Source: Siphonodentalium dalli
Taxonomy: Eukaryota; Mollusca; Scaphopoda; Gadilida; Siphonodentaliidae
DNA length: 64,000 nucleotides
Reading direction: 5' to 3'
NCBI GenBank assembly: GCA_032622095.1
Contig: CP136066.1
Span: forward strand, 203,630,978 to 203,694,977
Under the pieces are notes generated by a model, which ran no database searches, was not told where the DNA came from, and saw only the letters and a program-made list of their open reading frames with translations. A program made the translations under genes and the position numbers. How positions within the stretch are numbered: the first letter of the stretch is position 1; every line of letters begins with the position of its first letter. Positions 43,634-54,087 of this stretch are shown piece by piece.

Positions 43634-43977
43634 CTAACCTTTTGGCGAGTAGAACGACATATATGTTGTCTATCGGTTGAGGAGTAGAATGACATATATG
43701 TCGTTTCAGGAAGTGTTATTTTATGTAGACATAACTTCAATAAATCATCTGATTTATAAATGATTTGTATAGGAGTTATTTTGATTAATATAATGTCCCA
43801 AATGTATAAGTGCAATCGATTATGCATGATAAAACACGTTAACAAAAAATGCATATAAATTAAAACAAATTATTGGACCCTTTTGACCCGAACTTGTTAA
43901 TAATTATTATGACGTTGACGTTAAATTTACTCATGACGTCATGTATATGATGTTACAAATACTCTCCAAAGGGTTAA
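43634..43977. mobile_element. K element, TTAA type, with empty site known
   Basis: CTAACCTTTTGGCGAG at the left, CTCTCCAAAGGGTTAA at the right, CCTTTTGG/CCAAAGGG inverted ends. The duplicate copy reads ACATGCATTAAACAACC without it (about 44445). Inside, ACGACATATATG occurs twice and TCATGACGTCATG once. Confidence 0.85.
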
Positions 43978-44176
43978 ACAACCTATGGGATGTCAGAGTG
44001 TAAAATCATTCCTAGGATAGCTTCACTAAATTCACACTCTGGTCCAGTAAACCTAATTTACTCGTTTTGAAATTCCGCTATAAAATAGGGACTCATTGTA
44101 GATCCTCTATGTATGAATAGTTATTAAGTTGCTCCAAAAATGATCAGTGTTGATCCACCAGTAAATGTGTTGATAA

Positions 44177-44330
44177 CAAGCCTTGAAATAGTGTGTCTGT
44201 CATTTGCAGAATGAGGTCCCCAGAGGGTGAATTTAGTGATGCTATCCCGCATAGCGGGCTAGCATCACCAAATTCACCCTCTGGGAACCTCATTCTGCTG
44301 AGGTGTCTGTCATTTGCAGAATGAGGTCCC
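44177..44330. mobile_element. E-family MITE, left end complete
   Basis: CAAGCCTTGAAATAGTGTG, one full hairpin, then GCTGAGGTGTCTGTCATTTG leading into the duplication at 44325. Confidence 0.85.
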
Positions 44331-44652
44331 CAGAGGATGATTTTAGTGATGCTAGTCCTCTGGAGGGTCATTCGTCATCGTGGGACTGGAGCCATCCACA
44401 CAGAACTGGCCACAGCAACACTAGCCATGACACTCACCGACAACATGCATTAAACAACCTATGGGATGTGAGAGCGTAAAATAATTCCTAGGATAGCTTC
44501 ACTAAATTCACACTCTGGTCCAGTAAACCTAATTTACTCGTTTTGAAATTCCGCTATAAAATAGGGACTCGTCGTAGATCCTCTATGTATGAATACTTAT
44601 TAAGTTGATCCAAAAATGATCAGTGTTGATCCACCAGTAAATGAGTTGATAC

Positions 44653-44805
44653 CAAGCCTTGAAATAGTGTGTCTGTCATTTGCAGAATGCTGAGGTGTAA
44701 GCAGAATGAGGTCCCCAGAGGGTGAATTTGGTGAAGTTAGCATCACTAAATTCACACTCTGGGGACCTCATTCTGCAAATGACAGACACATTATTTCACA
44801 GGTTG
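44653..44805. mobile_element. E-family MITE, deleted left hairpin
   Basis: CAAGCCTTGAAATAGTGTG, then GCAGAATGCTGAGGTGTAAG joining directly to the second hairpin; the right end is CATTATTTCACAGGTTG. Confidence 0.8.
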
Positions 44806-44832
44806 ATCACTCAACCAAGACTAACAACTGAA

Positions 44833-45233
44833 TTAACCCTTTACCCAACAGAAGGGCCCTGTGCCAATGCATTCTCTTATATATGCGAGTCGACCATAGG
44901 TCGCCTCGCATATATAAGAGAATGCATTGGCTTAACACATTAAAAATTATAAAATTGTTAAAGAATGTAAGAAAAAAATGGTAAAAAGTGTTAAAAAAAG
45001 ATTTGTTTTAGGCCAATGCATTCTCTTATATATGCGAGGCGACCTATGGTCGACTCGCATATATAAGAGAATGCATTGGCACAGGGCATAACTGTAACCA
45101 TCACAATGTGGTCAAGGAGCCGGTTCCAATGATATCCATATTTGTATGGTTCTATTGAGACAGACCAAAGATATTTTAGGCTGTTGAAGCTTTATTTGGG
45201 CGGTTTTGGCCGGTTTGTTGGGTAAAGGGTTAA
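44833..45233 (+). mobile_element. TTAA MITE, family A
   Basis: Full length, short arm left, TTAA at both ends. Confidence 0.93.
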
Positions 45234-45550
45234 ACTCTAATCACCGAGTAGATGAGGACAGTGGTAGATAATTGGGAGATAACGGCTTTCCAGAAATAAG
45301 CGGATGACAACACAATATATATCAGCTAATGTTACCACTTGATTAAACAAAACCAATAAGTATAATGCCTCTAAGTACGCATCGACAATTATATTCTTTT
45401 GGAGGGAATGATCACACTTGGGGTAATAAACTTCATTAGTGGTAAATTCTACCACCCACAGGTTATTTATTATCACTGAGTGATGCTTATACCTCATGAA
45501 AGCAATTCTGTCCAATCAAAATCATGCTAGACTCTCTATACTAAGGGACA
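45234..45550. other. Intron stretch, nothing recognised
   Basis: No convincing coding, RNA or repeat signal. Confidence 0.5.
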
Positions 45551-45716
45551 AGACTAGCAGGTGACTTGGGAGAGAACCAGCCTAAAGGGAGACTTGGTAG
45601 AGAACTAGCCCAGAGGGTGAATTGGGAGACAGGGACCAGCCTAGAAGATGACATGGGAGACAGGGACCAGCCTAGAGGGTGATATGGGAGACAGGGACCA
45701 GCCTAGAGGGCAACTT
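45551..45716. repeat. Minisatellite, about 31-bp unit, 5 copies
   Basis: GGGAGACAGGGACCAGCCTA plus GAGGGTGATAT; the first units are more diverged (GAGAGAACCAGCCTAAAGG). Single similar units are seen near 30120 and 33635. Confidence 0.85.
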
Positions 45717-45837
45717 AATTATAATATAATGATTTTATAAATGAGCATTTGTATTACATAATACTTATTAGATCATAAAAGGGCGATGTTGAGGAGTCAA
45801 TTGAACCATTGTCACTTCTCCCTGATAATAAGTAAAA

Positions 45838-46317
45838 GGCTGTCCGGCCACAGTGTCCCCCGAAAAAGTTGCTTCATTGGGGGCATCAGCTTTTCTGGAA
45901 AAAATAACAAGGACCCTAAATCCGATACTAAATTTCAGAACAAAATGGGTGGATCATACCCATATTCGAACTTGATCTGTATTTCGAGCTGATAAACTCA
46001 TATACCAAATTTTATTCAGATATGATCACACAAACTAAAATTATCATCCGGAAACCAGAAATTGACAGGATTCTAAGTCGAAAAAGGGCATTAAACTCTC
46101 GCAAAAATGGGCGGAGCAAACCCATATTTGAACTTGACCTGTATTTTGGTCTGATAAACTCACCTATGAAATTTGCTTTTGATCTAATAACCGAAACTAA
46201 AGTTATCATCTGGAAACCATTTCCGGACTGACGGACGGCTAGATGCACGGATGGTACGATGGACGGACGGACACCGGCTATTTTAATAGTACCCCCGAAA
46301 AAAAAATTTCGGGGGAA
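45838..46317. mobile_element. I element, copy 3
   Basis: CGGCCACAGTGTCCCCCGAA and AAAAGTTGCTTCATTGGG at the left, GACGGACGGACACCGG, TTTTAATAGTACCCCCG and TTTCGGGGGAAAATA at the right. Two internal units with GAACTTGA and TTATCATC, like copy 1. Confidence 0.75.
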
Positions 46318-46437
46318 AATAGGGAGAAGAGACTTCTCCCAATTTGAAACCCAAAGGCTGGTCCTGTGTCGACTGTGCTTTCAGCTCACCTCGGGCTAGT
46401 TTGGTTTGTCGTTGTTTCAGTTGCATCGTGCAAAGGA

Positions 46438-46569
46438 TTAACTCTATCTATACTAAATACTCATTGGTGATGAGTGTATTATGAACATCCCTCCAAATTA
46501 ATAATAGACCATTCCAATTTATGCTTTTATAACTGGGTGGGAGAATCCATTTAGTAACAAAAGGGTTAG
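46438..46569. mobile_element. U element, short form
   Basis: TTAACTCTATCTATACTAAA to TAACAAAAGGGTTAGG. Contains AATAATAGACCATTCC and GGGAGAATCCATTTAGTAAC, the sequence that precedes the 57-bp satellite at 16015. Confidence 0.65.
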
Positions 46570-46664
46570 GTTAATTTAACCAGGAATATTACTCTACTGC
46601 TCATAGAAACCACTGTTCCTCAGAAAGCAACTGATACACTTACCCAGATACATGATTCAGATTA

Positions 46665-46772
46665 CAGTAATGCCCTATTAATTGACTCCTTAACCACAGA
46701 AGAATTATGGGTAACTTTTCAGGATTTAGTCGGAAATATGTGTTGTTGCCATTCATCAGAAAGCTCTCACTG
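46665..46772. mobile_element. D-family MITE, left arm only
   Basis: CAGTAATGCCCTATTAATTG to AGCTCTCACTG|TA. The loop itself now ends in CACTG followed by TA. Confidence 0.8.
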
Positions 46773-47172
46773 TATAACAAACAGTGCAGACGAGAATGTT
46801 GACCAGCTATTAATAGTCATGTTAACCCATCCATAGGACGCGTACGTCTTTTCTCAATCCGACATATTTTTGACAATAAAGAACGAAATGTTTTTCATCT
46901 TCAATGGATCTTGAGTCACAATATTTGCATACTCGTTCATTATCGGGGCATTGGGGGGCGGCTTATGTCTGCCTTTTTCAATTGCCAATGAGTGAGAACT
47001 AATTTGCAATCTACAAAATTGTTCTGGTTCTTTTATTGACTTTATACAGTAGTACTCTAATTAATCGACCTCTTAACCAAATCAGGGAAACAATTGCAGT
47101 GTTGGTAAATTGGTATATTATTTCTGTTTGTGTACACCATCAGTGTATGCACCATGTCAAGACTATACACTA
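46773..47172. other. Mostly unrecognised; D fragment at 47046-47085
   Basis: CAGTAGTACTCTAATTAATC and GACCTCTTAACC resemble the D left end. The rest shows nothing clear. Confidence 0.4.
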
Positions 47173-47385
47173 CAGTAATGCTCTAAGTAATCGACTTCTT
47201 AACCACAGCAGAATTATGGGTAACTTTTCAGGATTTAGTCGGAAATATGGCTTGTTGCCATTCATCAGAAAGCTCTCGGGGAGAGCTTTCCGATGAATGG
47301 CAACAAGCCATATTTCCGACTAAATCCTGAAAAGTTACCCATAATTCTGCTTTGGTTAAGAGGTCGATTAATTAGAGCATTACTG
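47173..47385. mobile_element. D-family MITE
   Basis: CAGTAATGCTCTAAGTAATC to GAGCATTACTG, TA flanks, loop CTCTCGGGGAGAGC. Confidence 0.92.
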
Positions 47386-47569
47386 TATTTAGTAGATACT
47401 GTTAAATTCTGAATACGGTTTTGAAATGTTGGTATGTTCTCAATTTGCTGTGTGGATTGTCCGCATACGGGTTATGCATATGATACCAACACGTGGCCTC
47501 TCAGAGGACATCTCAGAACATGTAACCTGTCTGCACTTCAATGCATAACTTTTTTATATTGCTAATGGC

Positions 47570-48080
47570 AGTTTAATGTTGCAACGCAGACGGCAATGGT
47601 CATCAATGATTTAATGGGAATTAATTCCATGGTGTCTTCATTCCATTCACAGCCACAACAAAAGATTTCATGAAAATTAAAGAAGTCAGCTGAGTCAGTG
47701 AGAAAAATAAATTTAAGTGCATTAACTATATTAGTGCCATAGCCAAACCTTAAAATAGCATGTCTGACATTTGCAGAATGATGTCCCCAGGGTGAATTTA
47801 TTGATGCTATCCAGCACAGAAGGCTAGCATCACCAAATTCACCATCTGTGAACCTCATTCTGCTTAGGCCTCAACTGCTATGGGAGACCTAGGATCAGAT
47901 TAAAGCTACCCAGTTAAAGTCACCTCAATTATGCATTTTATCTTCTGCAAATTAGGGGATATAATGGCATTGGTCACCAATGATTCAATGGGAATTAATT
48001 CCATGGTCTTTTCATTCCATTCACCATCACAACACAATATTTAATGAAAATTCATTAAAAAGTCATAAAAAAAGTTGAGT
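47570..48080. repeat. Direct repeat flanking an E copy
   Basis: GATTTAATGGGAATTAATTC, CATGGTGTCTTCATTCCATT and TTAAGTGCATTAACTATA before the E copy reappear as GATTCAATGGGAATTAATTC, CATGGTCTTTTCATTCCATT and TTGAGTGCATTGACATTA after it. About 120 bp each. Confidence 0.8.
47746..47962. mobile_element. E-family, left two thirds
   Basis: CAAACCTTAAAATAGCATG, hairpin, spacer to TTATCTTCTGCAAATTAGGG; the right hairpin is missing. Confidence 0.75.
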
Positions 48081-48298
48081 GCATTGACATTATAGCACAA
48101 GAGCTGACCATACATTAGAAATGAAATGTATGGTCTCCGTGGCAACATAATTTTGATAATAAACAGTATAAAGGTCCATCCCATGTCATGGGATAATAAT
48201 GCAGGGACGTGGTATAAATAGATAATCAGCAGAAAGCTCAATTTAGAAGCTTTTGGCATCTTGGCCTTCTTCAGCAGTTAATATAAGAGAGACAGATA

Positions 48299-48676
48299 CA
48301 GTAATGCCCTAAATAATCCACTTCTTAACCACAGCAGAATTATGGGTAACTTTTCAGGATTTAGTCGGAAATATGGCTTGTTGCCGTTCATCGGAAAGCT
48401 CTCACTTTTCAGGATTTAGTCGGAAATATGGCTTGTTGCTATTCATCGGAAAGCTCTCACTTTTCAGGATTTAGTCGGAAATGTGGCTTGTTGCTATTCA
48501 TCGGAAAGCTCTCACTTTTCAGGATTAAGTCGGAAATATGGGTTGTTGCCATTCATCGGAAAGCTCTCACTGAGAGCTTTCCGATGGATGGCAACAAGCC
48601 ATATTTCCGACTAAATCCTGAAAAGTTACCCATAATTCTGCTGTGGTTAAGAAGTGGATTATTTAGGGCATTACTG
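48299..48676. mobile_element. D-family MITE with fourfold left arm
   Basis: CAGTAATGCCCTAAATAATC to GGGCATTACTG. The piece TTTTCAGGATTTAGTCGGAA to CATTCATCGGAAAGCTCTCA is present four times in tandem on the left and once, inverted, on the right. Confidence 0.92.
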
Positions 48677-49589
48677 TACATCTTCGAAGTAAAAAATATT
48701 ACATAATAACATTACATCAGTTCAGTTGGACCAATAATGTTTGGGGACATGGAGACGTGCGACGTTGCTGTGATTTCCAATGCTTTTCTGGCATTATGCA
48801 AAGGTATGGTAATTATTATGTAATTTTTATAAATCGTGAAGACTACAAATAGCTATTGTGAGAATAAAAATAAAACTGAAGACTGGCCTGGACTGGCTAT
48901 ATTATTTTGTTTAGTTGTAGCGCAGTTATAGTCAATTTATCTTCAAACTTTTCAACTATAACTCATAACCTTAATCGAAACAAGAGTTATTTCAAATAAT
49001 TTAAGTCGTCATTTCAGAAAAGAACCACCAAAAGTAGAAGTTAGAAGTATAAAGAGCATACAACATTGAGACTATTTCCAATGAAAAAGACACGTGAAGT
49101 TGAAAAAGACGCCTGTCACTCAAAACTTGTGCTTATCGATTATCACATCGTGTCAAAAATTCAGCGATTTTGATTGACTTGTCACAACTGATCATGTATC
49201 GCCAGGCACCGAGCAGCTGTAGCTGCACGTGCGATTGATATTCGACCACGGTGGCACAAATCCTTGTTAGATTTAATTTCCGTATTTCATTTCTTGTAAT
49301 TACAAATGTTCAATCTTGTTGATTTGTCTGGTTACTTGTGCACCGAATATTAGCATCTAGTTCGGTTATTGTCAATAGAGTCACACCCGAAGTAATTATG
49401 ATGCAACACCAAAATTTCATGATAAATGGTAGGAAGCATCGAACAGTTTCCATGTACATTTTTAGGCATGCGGTATAGGCGGGTCACTCGGCACTGCGGT
49501 CATTTCTGTAGCGGGAAAGTAATCAAGAAACTCGCAAAGTGTCTGATAGCCAATTGTTTTACAGTATTCCATGGATTGACAGCTTATGA
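48677..49589. other. Intron stretch, nothing recognised
   Basis: A short plus-strand frame MFGDMETCDVAVISNAF (from 48738) ends at an AAAGGTATGG donor-like site, but I recognise no homologue and treat it as chance. Confidence 0.35.
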
Positions 49590-49965
49590 TTAAAGACATA
49601 TTATGTACTTGTTCGGGTGCGTGAAACTGATAAGTTAGTATTCAGGTGCTATGCCAACTGGAGGAATGTAACATTCTACTAACATCACCGAAAATCTCAA
49701 GCAAATCGACCGTACCACTCCATAGAAAACATTGTCTGAACTACGCTAAATTGTAAATATTTACTACTCGAATCGGGATGCCTTTATCGGCGATAAACTA
49801 ACGAAAATGATTTCGCCATCGGCAGTCACTGCATTTAATTAATATATAAGAATGATGGTGTGTGTTGTCAATTTAGATATAATATCTGTAAAAATAACTT
49901 CTTTGAACAGGATTATTCTTCATTTCTATTTTATCACCCTACCGGAGTGTTTCACATCACTTTAA
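49590..49965 (+). repeat. L repeat, copy 3 (uninterrupted)
   Basis: TTAAAGACATATTATGTACT to TTTCACATCACTTTAA, reference copy without an insertion. Confidence 0.75.
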
Positions 49966-49985
49966 ATTATAAAAGTATAATAAAT

Positions 49986-50160
49986 AGAGGATACCTACGG
50001 CTTTTGACTAAATATGAGAATTATCATGAGTGCATGGGTACAAGCAAATACTGATTTTCCAAAAGTGGCTTGCCACGAGTAAAAAATCAATATTTTCTTG
50101 TAACCACGAATGATAATTCTTGTGTTCAGTCAAAAGCCATAGGTTTGAGTAACTTTCTTT
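49986..50160. mobile_element. Foldback element P4, decayed
   Basis: TACGGCTTTTGACTAAATAT and GAGAATTATCATGAG are matched in inverted order by GAATGATAATTCTTGTG and TTCAGTCAAAAGCCATAGG. Confidence 0.65.
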
Positions 50161-50571
50161 TTTATGATATGGGGTTTTGTTATTTCAATTTACTATTATT
50201 TCTCTCAGGCGATTGTATTGTCGAAATAAATGTAGGCGTAAACTAATCAGCTGATCGTCAACTGATTGACTTGTCTCTGGCTCATTAATAAAACACTACA
50301 CGAAGCTATATATCGCTCTGTAACGTGAATTCCCATAATAGATCAGTACAGACACTCGCCATCTTATAAGTAGATGACGTCATTTAAGTCATCGATAGCA
50401 ACGTAATGACGGCTAATACGAAAAGTACAACTTTTTTAGAAAAACATAAATGGCCATGGACAGTTCCAGATATTGAAGCAGTATCCTATCTTATATATTA
50501 CAAGGTGATTCAGATTGTCCAATTTGATCAAAATAGACTGGGCAATGGATCACTGAAATTCACTTTGATGA
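50161..50571. other. Intron stretch, nothing recognised
   Basis: The frame starting at 50406 (MTANTKSTTFLEKHKWPW) is followed by a GTGATT site; no homologue known to me. Confidence 0.3.
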
Positions 50572-50764
50572 TTAACCCTTTCATGACGGGAGCTTCCTGA
50601 TTTTTTTTGCGAAAACACTGTGCCAATGCATTCTCGTATATATGCGAGTCGCCCAACAATATTTACCTTAATCTTGTAAGCCAGTGCATTCTCTTATATA
50701 TATATGAGGCTCCCAATGGGAGACTCGCATATATAAGAGAATGCACTAGCACAGGGTCTTTAAT
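50572..50764. mobile_element. TTAA MITE, family B, right end lost
   Basis: TTAACCCTTTCATGACGGGA, GCTTCCTGATTTTTTTTGCG, half a hairpin, then a full hairpin (CTCCCAATGGGAGAC loop) and GCACAGGGTCTTTAAT. Confidence 0.75.
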
Positions 50765-50790
50765 TTTATTTGCATAACAGATATAAATAA

Positions 50791-51836
50791 AAATGAAAGT
50801 GTCAATGACACTGTAGCTCAACTTGGAAAGGGAATAATTTCATGTGTTACAGTCAATGGAGCGATTAGGAATGCAGAAAGTTGAAATGTCTAAGTAATAC
50901 TAGATTATCACCATGAATATATATATATATAAAGTCAATTCCAAGATGGCCACTGGCAGCTATGTTTTCCAAAAATATTTGGTGTCGATCGGATGAGAGA
51001 AGTGGACTGTAGGGGGTGCCAAAGGATTTAGTCATGCAAAGAGCAAAATCCAAGATGGCTGCCAGCAGCCATGTTTTATGGCTAAAAAATGACTCATTTC
51101 CATCTACATGTGAATATTAACATCCATGACAAATTTTAATGATGATCAGGCGAACACTCCGGTCTGTCTAAGCCACCAGTGCTAATGGATTTAATTTTGA
51201 AATCCAAGATGGCCACTGGTGGCCATGTTTTTTTGCCAAATGACCTCAAAACGATTTGTTCCCATCTACATTTGAAAGTCAACAGCCATGACAAATTTCA
51301 TGATGATCCGACCAACGGTATGACCTGTAGCCTGTGCCAAAGGATTTAGTCATGCAAAGAGTAAAATCCAAGATGGCTGCCAGCGGCCACGTTTTATGAC
51401 CGAATGACCCTAAAATGACTCGTTCCCATCTACATGTCAATGTTAACAGCCATGAAAAATTTCATGATGATCCAACTAAAGTACGACCTGTAGCCCGTGC
51501 CAAATGATTTAGTCATGCAAAGAGTAAAATCCAAGATGGTTGCTGGCAGCCATGTTTTATGGCCGAATGACACCAAAATGACTCGTGCTAATGAATTGAA
51601 TTTTTAAATCCAAGATGGCCGCTGGTGGCCATGTTTTTTGCCGAATGACCCCAAAATGACTCGTTCCCATCTACATGTCAATGTCAACAGCCATGAAAAA
51701 TTTCATGATGATCCGACCAAAGGTACAACCTGTAGCCGGTGCTAAAGGAATTTGATGACAAATCAAACGCACACACATGGACGACAGATACCAAGCCATG
51801 GCAATAGCTCAAACTTTACAAAAGTTGAGATAAAAA
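50791..51836. mobile_element. G element, copy 2
   Basis: GTCAATGACACTGTAGCTCA at the left, CACACACATGGACGACAGAT and AAAGTTGAGATAAAAAT at the right. Six tandem units with CCAAGATGGC and GGCCATGTTTT. It shows the empty site for the hAT in copy 1. Confidence 0.82.
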
Positions 51837-51974
51837 TTGAGGAGGGAATTAGAAATACCCTTAAATAGGGTCGGGACGGGATGTAAATCAAGCAATTTTT
51901 TTATATTGACTTCAGGCTCAAGCTCAAACAAATTTATTCCAGTCTGTATAAGATATACTGAGTCATGGTTTAGT

Positions 51975-52486
51975 CTTTAGTCTGAGCTTGTGCAGCATGA
52001 AAGATCCTGTGCCAGTGCATTCTCTTATATATGCGAGTCTCCCATAGGGAGTCTCGCATATATAAGAGAATGCACTGGCTTATAAGGTCAAGGTAAATAT
52101 TGTTAGGCCAATGTGTTCTCGTATATCTATGACGGGAGCTGCGCTGGTGCAGCATTAAAGACTACATGCCAGTACAATCTCTTATATAAGTGTCTTAATC
52201 GAGTCTCCAATAGGGAGCCTCGCATAAACAAGAGTATGCACTGGCTTACAAGGTCAAGGTAAATATTGTTAGGCCAATGTATTCTCTTATATATGCAAGG
52301 CTCCCTATGGGAGCCTCGCATATATAAGAGAATGCACTGGCTTACAAGGTCAAGGTAAATATTGCTAGGCCAATGTATTATCTTATATATGCAAGGCTCC
52401 CTATGGGAGACTCCCATATATAAGAGAATACATTGGCACAGGGTTTTTTGCAAAATTTCAAGATGCTCCACTCATGGAAGTGTTAA
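51975..52486. mobile_element. TTAA MITE family B, concatenated form
   Basis: At least four or five hairpin modules in a row, with the linker CTTACAAGGTCAAGGTAAAT, ATTGTTAGGCC between them. A second outer piece, GACGGGAGCTGCGCTGGTGC, appears in the middle (about 52133), so two or more B copies have fused. It ends CTCATGGAAGTGTTAA. Confidence 0.8.
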
Positions 52487-52517
52487 GGGGGCAAGATAGA
52501 AGGAGAAATATAACAAC

Positions 52518-52771
52518 CAAGCCTTGAAATAGTGTGTCTGTCATTTGCAGAATGAGGTCCCCAGAGGGTGAATTTAGTGATGCTACCCCACATAGCGGGC
52601 TAGCATCACCAAATTCACCCTCTGGGAACCTCATTCTGCTGAGTTGTTAGCAGAATGAGGTCCCCAGAGGGTGAATTTGGTGATGCTAGCCCGCATAGCG
52701 GGGTAGCATCACTAAATTCACCCTCTGGGGACCTCATTCTGCAAATGACAGACACACTATTTCAAGTCTTG
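52518..52771. mobile_element. E-family MITE, two hairpins, next to CPSF2 donor
   Basis: CAAGCCTTGAAATAGTGTG to CACACTATTTCAAGTCTTG, 254 bp, same form as 22779-23032. Nearby flanks share TAACAAC, slightly offset, so the target duplication is not clean. It ends 14 bases from the exon at 52786. Confidence 0.9.
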
Positions 52772-52785
52772 AATTAACAACCCAC

Positions 52786-52953
52786 CTCCATAGTGACTGT
52801 TTTTTTGTCGATATTGTCAATTAGCCATCGTGACAGCGTGCCCGGTGATGTGCGGTTTGTCAGGATGATGCTGTTCTTGGCATGACCACACCATGCAACG
52901 AATAAATCCCTCGAAAAGCCGCATTGCATGTCAGGTGAGCTCGCCAATACGAC
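52786..52953 (-). CDS. CPSF2: CPSF2 exon, end of beta-CASP / MBL region (56 codons)
   Basis: The translation begins [18 protein letters not shown] and continues to [20 protein letters not shown], ending in TVTME. Vertebrate CPSF100 has the near-identical [16 protein letters not shown] and NSIILT-RT-PGTL-R-LIDN blocks at about residues 320-375. In this fold the block returns from the beta-CASP domain to the metallo-beta-lactamase core. The acceptor reads GTTGCAG just above 52953 and the donor is GTGGGT from 52785, a weaker donor than the others. Phase is 0 at both ends. An E-family MITE ends at 52771, leaving only 14 intronic bases before it. Confidence 0.95.
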
Positions 52954-53619
52954 CTGCAACGACCATTGAAGAATGATGGGATTTATCAAGATTCTCTTGT
53001 CAAGAAATTACGTGATAAGATTTGGTTTGTCAATAGGATGGGTCCAATGTCGCTTCAATCATAGCTAAGCTGTGCAATCGCGCAAATCATCTCTTCATCA
53101 CGGCACTGCAGTCAGCTACTTCTGCTATAAAGCTAATATGATTAAGTTAAGATTCCAGTTTGCCTCCAATCTTTATTGTTTTTTTTTACCGTATGTTTTT
53201 ATTGATCAAAATTACATGGAAATTATTATGAACATTAGTAATAATATATTGCACTCTCTCTCTCTCTTTCGTACACCGATTCAAACAAACTCTCAGACCA
53301 CCATCCACTCATCGTCTCTTTCACTAGTACGACCGGTGACGTTATAATATATTGTCAACTTTCTTCGAACATTACTCATAATGAAACACGTGGTCCCTGA
53401 CTGGTATGGCATCATGATTGGCCGTATTGCACTCATGCTATGATTGACTTAGCCGGACAGATAGCAATAATTAATTCTCTGTCCTACAGCAGGGGGGACA
53501 ACCTTTAACTAAAAGCTATATATGATAGAGGGCATTACAGGAAAATGTTTTTTTGATATCAGCGCTATTATACCACGCTATTATACCACTGAGAACCCAT
53601 CATGAGTTCATAAAAATCA
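52954..53619. other. CPSF2 intron upstream of the 52786 exon, nothing recognised
   Basis: It has a short TC run at about 53255. I searched the minus strand for the preceding CPSF100 segment (ending near VPSPK) and did not see it. Confidence 0.5.
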
Positions 53620-53629
53620 TCAATGATAG

Positions 53630-54077
53630 CAAGCCTGAGTTTAGTGTGCCTGTCATTTGCAGAATGATGTCCCCAGAGGGTGAATTTAGTGATGCTATCC
53701 TGCATAGCGGGCTAGCATCACCAAATTCACCATCTGGGGACCTCATTCTGCATGGTCTCATATGCTATGGGAGATATAGACTCAGTTTGAACTTCCCAAA
53801 TGGTGAATATTGTAATGTATCTTGATTATGCAATGAGTCGTCTGCCAATTTGGGGATATAGAGAAACTAAACTAAAAAAGAAATAGAATCTATGTGAAGA
53901 AGTTTCTATAGAATATTGATAATAAAGAAACTTTCAAGAGAAGATGAGGCCTAAGCAGAATGAGGTCCCGATAGGGTGAATTTAGTGATTGCTAGCCCAG
54001 TATGCAGGATAGCATCACTAAATTCACCCTCTGGGGACCTCATTCGGCAAATGACAGGCACACTAAACTCAGGCTTG
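53630..54077. mobile_element. E-family long form, 10-bp flanking repeat
   Basis: CAAGCCTGAGTTTAGTGTG to CACACTAAACTCAGGCTTG, second E subfamily. Flanked by exact TCAATGATAG on both sides (53620-53629, 54078-54087). Two hairpins and the full spacer. 448 bp, the best complete long copy in the window. Confidence 0.93.
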
Positions 54078-54087
54078 TCAATGATAG

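Larger units (their letters stand above)
43500..44660. repeat. Direct duplication with E ends (two copies)
   Basis: GAGGATGATTTTAGTGATGC, CCACAGCAACACTA, CAACCTATGGGATGT, AAATTCCGCTATAAAATAGG and GATCAGTGTTGATCCACCAG occur at 43500-44176 and again at 44325-44652. The first copy contains a TTAA element (43634-43977) that the second lacks. Confidence 0.85.
4824..52953 (-). other. CPSF2: CPSF2 gene, internal part (4 exons, 3 introns)
   Basis: Seen: four minus-strand reading blocks, each between AG acceptor and GT donor dinucleotides, whose phases join without conflict. Joined, they follow the CPSF100 protein from the end of its beta-CASP/metallo-beta-lactamase region through the charged linker to the conserved [10 protein letters not shown] block. 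Known: CPSF100 is the catalytically inactive partner of the CPSF73 endonuclease in nuclear pre-mRNA 3'-end processing. Introns are 26499, 18200 and 2946 bp and are packed with transposons. The N-terminal exons would lie above 52953 and the C-terminal exons below 4824; I found neither in the window. I see no stop or frameshift in the four exons, so the gene is probably live. Confidence 0.95.

Noticed and set aside
48738-48806. Possible small first exon (MFGDMETCDVAVISNAF) with a donor-like site
   Set aside because: Short, no homologue known, and donor-like sites are common.
50406-50505. Possible small first exon (MTANTKSTTFLEKHKWPW)
   Set aside because: Same reasons; no downstream partner exon seen.
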